NCBI GenBank assembly: GCA_018883245.1
Contig: VEQL01000007.1
Span: forward strand, 28,315 to 92,314
DNA from: Chthoniobacterales bacterium
GTDB taxonomy: Bacteria > Verrucomicrobiota > Verrucomicrobiia > Chthoniobacterales > JACTMZ01
DNA: 64,000 nt
Direction: 5' to 3'
Positions 17,568 through 25,711 of the stretch are shown here, in pieces. Numbering within the stretch: position 1 is the stretch's first letter; each line of letters begins with the position of its first letter. The notes under the pieces were generated by a model. The model made no database searches and was not told the origin of the DNA. It was given only the letters and a program-made list of their open reading frames with translations. Position numbers and translations under genes: made by a program.

Positions 17568-20449
17568 GAATTTTCCCCTTTCCATGCGTTGCCCAGTTCC
17601 TGCGCGGACCAAGTGTGTTTGCCCCCGCGCGTGGTAATCTGCAGGTTGCGAGTCGCGACAACGTGCCCGATGGCGCGAGCCTCCGGTCCGACGAGCGCGA
17701 GCACTTCGGCCAATTTTTTCTCCGGGACTTCGAGGATGATGCGCCCGAGCGATTCGGAAAACATGGCGGCCACGGCGTCTTCATCATCCAGCCCGGCCTC
17801 GATGCCGAACCGGCTGGCGATGACCATCTCCGCAAGCGCAACTGCCAGACCTCCCTCGCTTGGATCGTGCGCCGACAAAACGAGGCCCCGTTGTATCGCT
17901 TCATGGATGCGGCGGTAGCGTGACGGGGCGCTGGGATCCGGCGCCGGAACCACGCCGTCTTGGCGACCGGTGACAAGATTCAAATGGCTCCCGCCGAATT
18001 CCCGGCGCGTCGTGCCGGTTAGCACCAGGACGCTGCCTGCGCTTTGCAACGATGTTCCGATCGCGCGTTCGGCGTCGGGCACATGTGCCATGGCGGTGAT
18101 GACGAGCGTCGGCGGGATAGCCCGCTTTTTCCCGTCCGGTGCGACAAACTCGTTGTTGAGCGAATCTTTTCCGGAGACGAAAGGCGCGCCGTAAAGTTTC
18201 GCCGCGTCGCAGCAACCCCGAACGGTTGCCACCAGTTGACCGAGGGTTTCCGGACGCCGCGGGTCGCCCCACGAAAAGTTGTCCAGTAGCGCGACCTGCG
18301 AAGGGTCGGCGCCGGCGGCGACGACATTGCGGACCGCCTCGTCGATCACCGCGTAAGCCATGCGTTCCGGGTCGGTCACACCGTAGCAGGCGTTGACCCC
18401 GATTCCCAACGCGAACCCCGACTGGCGCTCGGGCGGAGCGATGACGGTTCCGTCCGACGGCCCCTCTTGTCCGGGGCCGGACATCGGCCGGACCACCGTG
18501 GCCCCGAGCACCTCGTGATCGTAGCGGTGGATGATCTTTTCCTTCGAGGCGATGGTCGGGTGGGAAAGAAGCGCGAGAAGCGCGGACTGCGCATCGACAT
18601 CGCGCTGTGATTTGTCATCGCCGCGCACGGGCTCGGGAAGGGTCGCGTCTAGCTGACGGCGAGGGCGCCCTTTGTGCAAAAATTCCATGGGCAGGTCGAC
18701 GACCGCGTTGTCGCCGTGGCGGACGAGCAGGCGCGCATCACCGGTGAACTCTCCGATGTCGTTCGCGCAAAGCCCGAGATGCCGCGCACGCGCGAGGACC
18801 TCCGGCGCAAGCTCCGGCGGAACCGCCAGCACCATGCGTTCCTGCGCTTCCGAGAGCCAGACCTCCCACGGAAGTAGGCCGGGGTATTTCCGGTCCACCG
18901 CGGTGAGATCGACCGACACCCCGGTTTTTTCACCCATTTCGCCGACGGCCGACGACAAGCCGCCTGCGCCGCAGTCGGTGATCGCGCGGCACAGAGGGTC
19001 GGGTCGGTCGAGCAGTTCGACGAGCAGGTCGGAGGTCAGCCTCTCGACGATCGGATCGCCGATCTGCACCGAGGCACCGGCCACCTCGCCCGTCGTGGCG
19101 TCCATGGTCATGGACGAAAATGTCGCCCCGCGGATCCCGTCGCGTCCGGTCGCACCGCCGATCACGACGACGCGGTCGCCCGGTTGCGGTCCGGTGAGTT
19201 TGTCATAGCCCTGCAGGACTTCGCCGACGCACCCGCAGAACACGAGGGGATTGGCGATGTAGCCCGGATCGTAAACCACGGCGCCGGCCGTGGTGGGAAT
19301 GCCCATCTTGTTGCCGTAATCGGCGACGCCCTCGACCACGCCTTCCTCGATGACCGCCGGATGCAGCACGCCCTCGGGTAGTTCGTGGTGGTCGAGATCG
19401 CGGGGACCGAAACAGAGGATGTCGGTGAGCGCCACTGCGCGTGCCGGGGCCGCCAGAACATCGCGGATCACGCCGCCGACACCGGTGTTGGCTCCGCCGA
19501 AAGGCTCGATGGCGCTCGGATGGTTGTGCGTCTCCGCCTTGATCGCGAGTCGCACACCGTCGGCGAATGAAACGATCCCGGCGTTGCCGTCGAAAGCCGA
19601 AACGACGAAGGGCGCCTTCATGTCGCGCGTCGAATTGCGCAGTTCGCGAAGCAGGGAGTCCACTTCGCCCCGCGCCGAGCCGTCAGGCCCGCGCAGGCTG
19701 ATCTTCGCCGAAAATGTTTTGTGGGAGCAGTGGTCGCTCCACGTCTGGGCGATCGTCTCCAGTTCGGCGTCGGTCGGATCGCGCCCCGCCGCACGATACC
19801 ATTCTGCCACGGCGGCGATTTCCTCCGGGTCGAGCGCGAGGCCGCGTTCGGCGTTGACGCGGGCAAGCGCTGCGGTGTCGAGATTTCGAAGGGGAATCGT
19901 TTCGACCGTCGCGGTGTCCGATTGGGCGGAGTCGGCAAATCCCGGAGCAACGGCGCCGAAGGACCATGTCTCGATCACCGGATTGCAGAGCAAGTTGTGG
20001 ACAAGAAAGCGAAGCTCGTCCTCTGGAAAATCCGCGGCCCCTTCGATGACAAACGAGGCTCCGGTTGCCACTTCGATGCCGATACCCATGCGCGCGGCAC
20101 TGGCGGCCAGCTGCATCCCCACGCGATCGGTGACCCCCGCGCGCCGTGCCACCTCGATGGTCGCGTTTTTGCCGGCTTCCGGTTTTGGGGTCGCCGGCGT
20201 GCCGCTCTGCTTCTCGATGCGGGCGGGCGAGGACAAAGGCTCGTCGATGAGCGCATCGACCAGACGTTTGATGGCGGCTTCATCGGCCTGTCCGCGCAAA
20301 TAAAAGACCTCGTGCGCTTTGATGGCGACGCCTGGAAAACCCAGGTGCTTCGCCTGGCGCGTGAGCGATCCGTCGCGGTGTTTTCCCGCGGCCCTGACAA
20401 TGCGCCAGACGATGTTTCCGTTTTTCATGTCGGGTGATTTGTCGGCCAT
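17564..20449 (-). CDS. purL: FGAM synthetase PurL with two N-terminal PurS-like halves
   Basis: 961 residues; ATP-dependent amidation of FGAR using ammonia from PurQ. Residues about 10-78 (NIVWRIVRAAGKHRDG) and about 96-170 (with HNLLCNPVIETWSF, the ending of PurS) each look like a PurS half. A helical linker (about 187-235) and the catalytic synthetase follow: TWSDHCSHKTF, KAETHNHPSAIEPFGGA, CGAGGLSSAVGEMGEKTG, and DNFSWGDPRRPETLG in the second repeat. The glutaminase domain of the long E. coli enzyme is absent. The layout is therefore between the separate PurS/L/Q system and the one-chain enzyme. ATG 20449 shares one base with the purN stop; ATG 20428 is an alternative. Confidence 0.93.
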   Translation of the reverse strand: MADKSPDMKNGNIVWRIVRAAGKHRDGSLTRQAKHLGFPGVAIKAHEVFYLRGQADEAAIKRLVDALIDEPLSSPARIEKQSGTPATPKPEAGKNATIEVARRAGVTDRVGMQLAASAARMGIGIEVATGASFVIEGAADFPEDELRFLVHNLLCNPVIETWSFGAVAPGFADSAQSDTATVETIPLRNLDTAALARVNAERGLALDPEEIAAVAEWYRAAGRDPTDAELETIAQTWSDHCSHKTFSAKISLRGPDGSARGEVDSLLRELRNSTRDMKAPFVVSAFDGNAGIVSFADGVRLAIKAETHNHPSAIEPFGGANTGVGGVIRDVLAAPARAVALTDILCFGPRDLDHHELPEGVLHPAVIEEGVVEGVADYGNKMGIPTTAGAVVYDPGYIANPLVFCGCVGEVLQGYDKLTGPQPGDRVVVIGGATGRDGIRGATFSSMTMDATTGEVAGASVQIGDPIVERLTSDLLVELLDRPDPLCRAITDCGAGGLSSAVGEMGEKTGVSVDLTAVDRKYPGLLPWEVWLSEAQERMVLAVPPELAPEVLARARHLGLCANDIGEFTGDARLLVRHGDNAVVDLPMEFLHKGRPRRQLDATLPEPVRGDDKSQRDVDAQSALLALLSHPTIASKEKIIHRYDHEVLGATVVRPMSGPGQEGPSDGTVIAPPERQSGFALGIGVNACYGVTDPERMAYAVIDEAVRNVVAAGADPSQVALLDNFSWGDPRRPETLGQLVATVRGCCDAAKLYGAPFVSGKDSLNNEFVAPDGKKRAIPPTLVITAMAHVPDAERAIGTSLQSAGSVLVLTGTTRREFGGSHLNLVTGRQDGVVPAPDPSAPSRYRRIHEAIQRGLVLSAHDPSEGGLAVALAEMVIASRFGIEAGLDDEDAVAAMFSESLGRIILEVPEKKLAEVLALVGPEARAIGHVVATRNLQITTRGGKHTWSAQELGNAWKGENS

Positions 20450-21063
20450 CACGAACCGGATGGTGCCACGGTTTGCACTCTGCGCGCCAGCGATCCGATG
20501 ACCGCGGGGTAGAGTTCGTGTTCCGCCTTCTGGATGCGCGCATGCAGGGTGTCCGCCGTGTCGCCTGCGAGGACCGGCACTTCGCACTGTTCGATGATTT
20601 CGCCGGTGTCCACGCCGTCATCGACATAGTGCACCGTGCAACCCGTGGTTTTGTCGCCGGCGGCGAGAGCTTTCTCCCACGCGCGCGATCCGCGGTGTGC
20701 CGGCAGGAGCGAGGGGTGGATGTTGATGATACGGCGGGGATAGGCCGAGAGCAGAACGGATCCAACGATGCGCATGAACCCGGCGAGCGCCACGAGATCG
20801 ACATCCCGGGCCCGGAGCGCATCCACGATTTTCCTTTCGGTTTCCCCGTCGAGTTTGCCCCGCGGGCTCGGCGGAACAATGCACTCGGTGTCCACGCCGT
20901 GGCTGCGGGCGATTTCCAGGATGCCGGAGTCGGGCACATCCGAAATGACCACGCTTACTCGCGCTGGGATGGAGCGTTCTCCGATGGCGCGCAAAATCGC
21001 GCCGAGGTTCGAACCGCGCCCTGAGCCCAGCACGCCCAAACGCAGCATCACGGGCCCGCTCAC
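20449..21063 (-). CDS. purN: GAR formyltransferase PurN
   Basis: 204 residues; transfers the formyl group of 10-formyl-THF to GAR, pathway step 3. The start region reads LRLGVLGSGRGSNLGAIL. The catalytic Asn and His lie in INIHPSLLPAHRG and the Asp in CTVHYVDDGVDTGEII. The start is GTG 21063, overlapping the guaB3 stop (GTGA); ATG 21048 is a possible alternative. It is encoded apart from the purD-purM fusion, so the animal three-enzyme GART is only two-thirds assembled here. Confidence 0.95.
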   Translation of the reverse strand: MSGPVMLRLGVLGSGRGSNLGAILRAIGERSIPARVSVVISDVPDSGILEIARSHGVDTECIVPPSPRGKLDGETERKIVDALRARDVDLVALAGFMRIVGSVLLSAYPRRIINIHPSLLPAHRGSRAWEKALAAGDKTTGCTVHYVDDGVDTGEIIEQCEVPVLAGDTADTLHARIQKAEHELYPAVIGSLARRVQTVAPSGS

Positions 21064-22235
21064 CGCGCCATGCCGACGTTCTGCACCATCTGGAAAAGTT
21101 TGCCCTCGGATTTGATCGAAGGCGCGATGATGACTTCGGTCTCCTGGAATTCGCGCAGATTGGCCGCGCCGACATTTCCCATGCAGGTGGTGATGGCGCC
21201 GACGAGATTCTGGCTGCCGTCGTCCACCTCGGCCGGGCCGAAAAGGATCTGCCGCAGCGATCCGGAAACGCCGACCTTGATCCGGGTGCCGCGCGGGAGG
21301 TTGGCGTGCGGGGTTGCCATGCCCCAGTGGAATCCGCGACCCGGCGCCTCCTCCGCTTTGGCGAAGGCGCTTCCCACCATGACGGCATCAGCCCCGCAGG
21401 CCAGCGCCTTGCAGACGTCGCCGCCTTTGTTCATGCCGCCGTCGGTGATGATCGGAACATAGCGTCCGCTCTTCTTGTAATACGCATCGCGTGCCGCGGC
21501 GCAATCGACCGTGGCGGTGACCTGCGGCACACCGAGGCCGAGAACGCCGCGCGAAGTGCAAGCCGCCCCGGGGCCCACGCCGACGAGAACGCCGGAGACG
21601 CCGCATTCCATGATTTCGAGCGTGACGCCGTAGGTCACCGTGTTGCCGATGATGACCGGGCATTTCATCGTCCGGCAGAAATCCGAGAGGTCGAGCATCT
21701 TGTATTCGCTCGAGATGTGGCGCGCGGTGGACACCGTGCTCTGGACGACAAAAACATCGACGCCCGCTTCTTGGGCGATGGCGCCGCAGCGTTCGGCCTT
21801 CTGCGGGATCGCGCTGACCGCGGCGATCACGCCGGCGTCTTTGATTTCCTTGATCCGCTTGGCGATGAGATCCTCTTTGACCGGCTCCAGATAAACTTTC
21901 TGAAGGAGGGCGGTGACTTTGTCTTTGTCCGCCGCAAGCACCTCGGCCAGGACCGCATCGGCATCCTCGTAGCGCACCTGCACGCCCTCGAGGTTGAGCA
22001 CGGCGAGTCCGCCGAGTTTGCCCATGGCGATGGCGAAGCGCGCATCCACCACGCCGTCCATCGCGCTGGCGAGGATGGGCAACGCCATTTTCAGCGCGCT
22101 GCCGTCGGGACGCGGGATTTCCCACGTCGTGTCCACCTCGTTAGGGTTGATCGTTACTGCGCCTGGCACCAGGGCGATTTCATCGAAGCCGTAGGTCACC
22201 CGCGCTTTGCGGTTGCGTCCAATCCACATTCCCAT
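21060..22235 (-). CDS. guaB3: GuaB3-type IMP dehydrogenase family protein
   Basis: 391-residue TIM-barrel protein of the IMPDH/GMP reductase family. The catalytic Cys loop is VGPGAACTSRGVLGLGVPQ, and the phosphate site includes PIITDGGMNKGGDVCKALA and GADAVMVGSAFA. The two CBS domains of ordinary GuaB are absent, and the start RVTYGFDEIALVPGAVTINP is that of GuaB3 found in actinobacteria and cyanobacteria, at least some of which oxidise IMP to XMP. It is first in the purine operon, so IMP synthesis and a step towards GMP are likely co-expressed. ATG 22235 is used; ATG 22229 is equally plausible. Confidence 0.88.
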   Translation of the reverse strand: MGMWIGRNRKARVTYGFDEIALVPGAVTINPNEVDTTWEIPRPDGSALKMALPILASAMDGVVDARFAIAMGKLGGLAVLNLEGVQVRYEDADAVLAEVLAADKDKVTALLQKVYLEPVKEDLIAKRIKEIKDAGVIAAVSAIPQKAERCGAIAQEAGVDVFVVQSTVSTARHISSEYKMLDLSDFCRTMKCPVIIGNTVTYGVTLEIMECGVSGVLVGVGPGAACTSRGVLGLGVPQVTATVDCAAARDAYYKKSGRYVPIITDGGMNKGGDVCKALACGADAVMVGSAFAKAEEAPGRGFHWGMATPHANLPRGTRIKVGVSGSLRQILFGPAEVDDGSQNLVGAITTCMGNVGAANLREFQETEVIIAPSIKSEGKLFQMVQNVGMAR

Positions 22236-22246
22236 GAGGCCCGCAG

Positions 22247-22275
22247 ATCGTAGCGGGTCGGACGCGGCTTGGCAA
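22247..22275 (-). promoter_or_regulatory. Candidate sigma-70 promoter of the purine operon
   Basis: Reading the minus strand, TTGCCA (22275-22270) and TACGAT (22252-22247) are 17 bases apart. The expected start of transcription is near 22240, five bases before the guaB3 ATG at 22235 and eleven before the ATG at 22229, so the mRNA would be nearly leaderless. No PurR box or riboswitch-sized leader fits in this space. Confidence 0.55.
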
Positions 22276-22353
22276 TCCCGCTGCGGAAAACGGCGGCATA
22301 TTTTTTTACGGCGCGAGCCGGCGGATCCCGGGCCGGCGTTTTTCGCCCCCCCA

Positions 22354-22370
22354 TGTGACGAAAATGTGAC
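22354..22370 (+). promoter_or_regulatory. Pho-box-like direct repeat upstream of pstS2
   Basis: TGTGAC occurs at 22354-22359 and again at 22365-22370, an exact direct repeat with an 11-base period and AAAA-containing spacer, the geometry of PhoB half sites. It lies 50 bases before the second pstS and 118 bases from the divergent guaB3. The first half site is identical to that at 8353. Confidence 0.5.
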
Positions 22371-22420
22371 ACTAAAAGACTTTCGCCGGCGTCGTCCGAC
22401 GGGTTTTCTGCGCCCCGCCT

Positions 22421-23434
22421 ATGAAAACCCGCACATTTCAACCCACCATACTCCTCGCCCTGACGGCCACGGCCTGCATCGCCACGGCCCGGGCCCAGCA
22501 ACTCTCCGGCGCCGGCGCGACCTTCCCGGCCCCGCTTTACCAGCGCTGGGGCAACGAGTATCACGCGAAAAACCCCGGGGTGGAAGTCAACTACCAGTCG
22601 GTCGGCAGCGGAGCAGGGGTCAAAAATTTCCTCCAAGGCGTCGTGGATTTCGGCGCGAGCGATGCGGCCATGAGTGACGAGGAGATCGCCAAGGCGCCCC
22701 GCGGCGCGGTGATGATTCCGCTTACCGCGGGCAGCGTGGTGCTGGCCTACAATCTCCCCGGCGTCGAGGGCCTCAAACTCAGCCGCGAGGCGCTGGCGGG
22801 AATTTTCCTCGGGACGGTCACCAAGTGGAATGACCCGCTCCTTGCCAAGGACAACCCCGCGGCGAAGCTGCCCGACGCGCCGATCACTGTGGCCTACCGC
22901 TCCGACGGCAGCGGCACGACGTTTGTCTTCACGCAGCACATGTCGGCCATCAGCAAAGAGTTCGATGAAACGGTTGGCTGCGACAAATCGGTGACCTTCC
23001 CCGTCGGCATCGGCGGGAAAGGCAACGAGGGCGTGACTGCTTTGGTCAAACAAACGCCCGGCACCATCGGCTACGTCGAATACGGATACGCGAAAAACAA
23101 CGGCCTTTCCGTCGCTGCGCTCGAGAACAAATCGGGCAACTTCGTCACGCCCAGTCCCGAGAGCGGCGCCTCCTCGCTCGCTTCGGTCGAGATGCCGGCC
23201 AACCTGCGCATCTGGCCGGTCGATCCCGCCGGCGCCGGGGACTATCCGATCACATCTTTCACCTGGCTCCTTCTGGCCAAAAAATACGATGACGCGGCCA
23301 AATTGGCGGCCCTCAAGGGCTTTGTCACTTACGCACTCACCGAAGGCCAGGCGTTGGCCGATCCTCTCGGCTACATCCCGCTGCCGGCATCCGTGATCGA
23401 AAAAGCCAAAGCCGCTCTTAACTCCGTCGAATAA
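22421..23434 (+). CDS. pstS: Periplasmic phosphate-binding protein PstS (copy 2)
   Basis: 337-residue paralogue of the PstS at 8441, with the same signal-peptide layout and nearly the same motifs: LSGAGATFPAPLYQRWGNEY, YQSVGSGAG, DFGASDAAM, TKWNDP and YRSDGSGTT. It has no permease or ATPase genes of its own; it could deliver phosphate to the PstCAB complex at 9456-12115 with a different affinity. It is followed after 33 bp by an OprB-type porin gene, presumably co-transcribed. It is preceded by a Pho-box-like direct repeat. Confidence 0.94.
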   Translation: MKTRTFQPTILLALTATACIATARAQQLSGAGATFPAPLYQRWGNEYHAKNPGVEVNYQSVGSGAGVKNFLQGVVDFGASDAAMSDEEIAKAPRGAVMIPLTAGSVVLAYNLPGVEGLKLSREALAGIFLGTVTKWNDPLLAKDNPAAKLPDAPITVAYRSDGSGTTFVFTQHMSAISKEFDETVGCDKSVTFPVGIGGKGNEGVTALVKQTPGTIGYVEYGYAKNNGLSVAALENKSGNFVTPSPESGASSLASVEMPANLRIWPVDPAGAGDYPITSFTWLLLAKKYDDAAKLAALKGFVTYALTEGQALADPLGYIPLPASVIEKAKAALNSVE

Positions 23435-23467
23435 CCTGCAAGAGAATATTCCAACAGACAGCCCATC

Positions 23468-24838
23468 ATGAAAAACAAGAACACACCCACCATGCGGCGC
23501 GTGACCACGCGCATATTCTTCGCGCTGATCTTCGCGATCTGTGCAGGCGTTGTGCCCCAAGCGCAAGCCGCGGACACCAAAAAATACGAACCGCTCACGC
23601 TCGAAGAGTGGTGGAACGGCAAGAAATTCACCGGCAACTGGTTCGGTGCGCGCGATGCGATTGCCGACCACGGACTGTCCTTCGAAGGTAAGTGGCGTGG
23701 CGCCTACTACGGCGTGGTGGCTAGCCAGAACGGGCAACGGGGCTTCTTCGACGAGGAGCTGCTCTTCGGTGCCAAGGCCGACTTCAAAAAGATGCTCGGC
23801 GTTGATGCCCTCGAAGGTCTCACCGGCTTCGGCGAGGTGCGCTGGCGCGAACCCGGCTACGACTCCAACCCGAATAACTACGTGCAGGCTAGTAGCATGT
23901 TCAACCCTTCGCACTTCCAGTCCGGCACCGGTTGGCGCTTGCTCACCTTCGGGCTCAAATACGTCACGCCCGAGCTTTTCGGTGCGAAGGAGTTTCTCAC
24001 CATCACCGGCGGTTGGGTGCGTCCGCAGAAAGAATTCATCGACCAGCCCATCTCGAAAATTTTCGTCAACAACGCGATCGAGAGTGCCAAAGGCATCGGT
24101 GGCAATATTCCGTTCTCCTCGAGCTTCTCGTCCTGGGGCGGAACCGTGCAAATCAAGCCCGTCGAGTGGCAATACACCAAGCTCGGGCTCTTCATGGCTT
24201 ACCCGGAGTCCACATTCAGCAGCAACAACGGCCTGATGTTCGAGGGCTACGCGCCCGACCCATCGCAAAACAGCCTCTTTTTCATGGGTGAAACCGGGAT
24301 CACGCCGAAAATCGGCGCATCGAAATTGCCCGGCCGCTATGCATTTGGTTCTTACTACTACGGCGAGGACAACCGCGTTTACGGCCAGCCGAAATACGGC
24401 TTCTACTGGCAGGCCGACCAGATGCTCTATCGCGAGTCTTCTGCGCCGGCAGCCGAGGGCAAAAAAGCGGAACTCTCGAAAGAAGGCCTGAGCATGTTCA
24501 GCCTGGTCACCTGCGCGCCGAAATACAACGGACAATACCCGTTCTATTTCCAGACTGGTCTGGCCTACGAGGGTCTCATTCCCACGCGCAACAAGGACAC
24601 CACCTACATCGGCATGGCGCTAGGTGATTATGACGATTACACGCGCGTGACGAGGCGCACTCCGGCGAGAAATCGCCAACAAAAGACCTACACCGCGGTC
24701 ATCGAAGGCGGCTACAAAGCGCAGCTCAATGGATGGGCTTTCATCCAGCCCTACTTCCAATACATCTCGCAGCCGAACGGCAACACCTATATCGCTAACG
24801 CCGCCATCCTCGGATTCATGGCCGGCGTGGATTTCTGA
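23468..24838 (+). CDS. OprB-family outer-membrane porin
   Basis: 456-residue outer-membrane beta-barrel with a signal peptide (RIFFALIFAICAGVVPQAQA). The mature start GNWFGARDAIADHGLSFEGK is the OprB signature, and the protein ends in an aromatic residue (GVDF) as barrels do. OprB proteins are known as carbohydrate-selective porins. Placement 33 bp behind pstS2 under a Pho-box-like element suggests instead, or as well, a role in phosphate uptake across the outer membrane, comparable in function (not in sequence) to OprP. That role is inference. Confidence 0.87.
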   Translation: MKNKNTPTMRRVTTRIFFALIFAICAGVVPQAQAADTKKYEPLTLEEWWNGKKFTGNWFGARDAIADHGLSFEGKWRGAYYGVVASQNGQRGFFDEELLFGAKADFKKMLGVDALEGLTGFGEVRWREPGYDSNPNNYVQASSMFNPSHFQSGTGWRLLTFGLKYVTPELFGAKEFLTITGGWVRPQKEFIDQPISKIFVNNAIESAKGIGGNIPFSSSFSSWGGTVQIKPVEWQYTKLGLFMAYPESTFSSNNGLMFEGYAPDPSQNSLFFMGETGITPKIGASKLPGRYAFGSYYYGEDNRVYGQPKYGFYWQADQMLYRESSAPAAEGKKAELSKEGLSMFSLVTCAPKYNGQYPFYFQTGLAYEGLIPTRNKDTTYIGMALGDYDDYTRVTRRTPARNRQQKTYTAVIEGGYKAQLNGWAFIQPYFQYISQPNGNTYIANAAILGFMAGVDF

Positions 24839-24904
24839 GGCGCATTGCGGCCCCGCGCGGGGATTCGCCTTGCTCCGCGGACGGCCCATTTTACGCTCGC
24901 ACCG

Positions 24905-25711
24905 GTGAAAATCGGATTCATCGGTTGCGGGCGGATGGGATCGGCCTTGGCGCGGGGCGTCGTCGCGGGCGATGTTTGCCTTCCCGGGGACATTGGGCTC
25001 TATGACACGGAATCCCGCGTGGCACGGGAGTTGGCCGAGGCGCTGGGCGCCTCGGTCGCGGCGGCTGCGCCCGCTCTCGCCGCGCAATCGGATGTCATCG
25101 TTCTCTGCGTCAAGCCCAAGGACGCAGCGGGAGTTTTGTCCCCTCTGCGGCGCGAACTTGACGGCAAGCTGCTTGTTTCCATCGCCGCGGGCATTTCCAT
25201 CGCCTCCATGCAATCGGCAGTCGGGGCGGGATGCCGAATCGTGCGTGTCATGCCGAACACTCCGGTGATGGTCGGCAAGGGGGCTTCGGCTTACGCGTGC
25301 GGCGGGGGCGTGACGGCAACGGACACCGATAACGTGCAGAAAATTTTCGGCTCGGCAGGCCGCGCATTCCGCGTCGAGGAGGGGATGCTCGATGCCGTGA
25401 CGGGTTTGAGCGGCAGCGGTCCGGCTTACGTTTATCTTTTCATCGAAGCGCTGGCCGAGGGCGGCGTCGCCGCGGGATTGCCGCGCGAATTGGCGCTCGC
25501 GCTCGCGGTGCAAACCGTGTCGGGTGCCGCGGAAATGGTGGAAGCCACGAAAATGAGCCCCGCGCAATTGCGGGACATGGTCACCAGTCCCGGCGGAACG
25601 ACAGTCGAGGGTCTTGCCGCGTTGGATCGCGCGGGTTTCGCGGCCGCGGTCAAGGATGCCGTGGTTGCAGCCGCCAAGCGCTCGGAGGAACTTGGCCGGA
25701 GCAATGCGTAA
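24905..25711 (+). CDS. proC: Pyrroline-5-carboxylate reductase
   Basis: 268 residues; last step of proline synthesis, NAD(P)H-dependent. The Rossmann start is VKIGFIGCGRMGSALARG, followed by VMPNTPVMVGKGASAY, GLSGSGPAYVYLFIEALAEG and the C-terminal signature VTSPGGTTVEGLAALD. The start is GTG 24905; a longer ATG start at 24845 would add an unconserved tail. It overlaps the next gene by eight bases. proA and proB are not in the window. Confidence 0.95.
   Translation: MKIGFIGCGRMGSALARGVVAGDVCLPGDIGLYDTESRVARELAEALGASVAAAAPALAAQSDVIVLCVKPKDAAGVLSPLRRELDGKLLVSIAAGISIASMQSAVGAGCRIVRVMPNTPVMVGKGASAYACGGGVTATDTDNVQKIFGSAGRAFRVEEGMLDAVTGLSGSGPAYVYLFIEALAEGGVAAGLPRELALALAVQTVSGAAEMVEATKMSPAQLRDMVTSPGGTTVEGLAALDRAGFAAAVKDAVVAAAKRSEELGRSNA

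Noticed and set aside
22196..24535. 779-codon open frame on the minus strand opposite pstS2 and the porin
   Set aside because: It lies entirely antisense to two convincing genes, is rich in Arg, Gly, Glu and Asp without family motifs, and arises from the third-position GC bias of the plus-strand genes.
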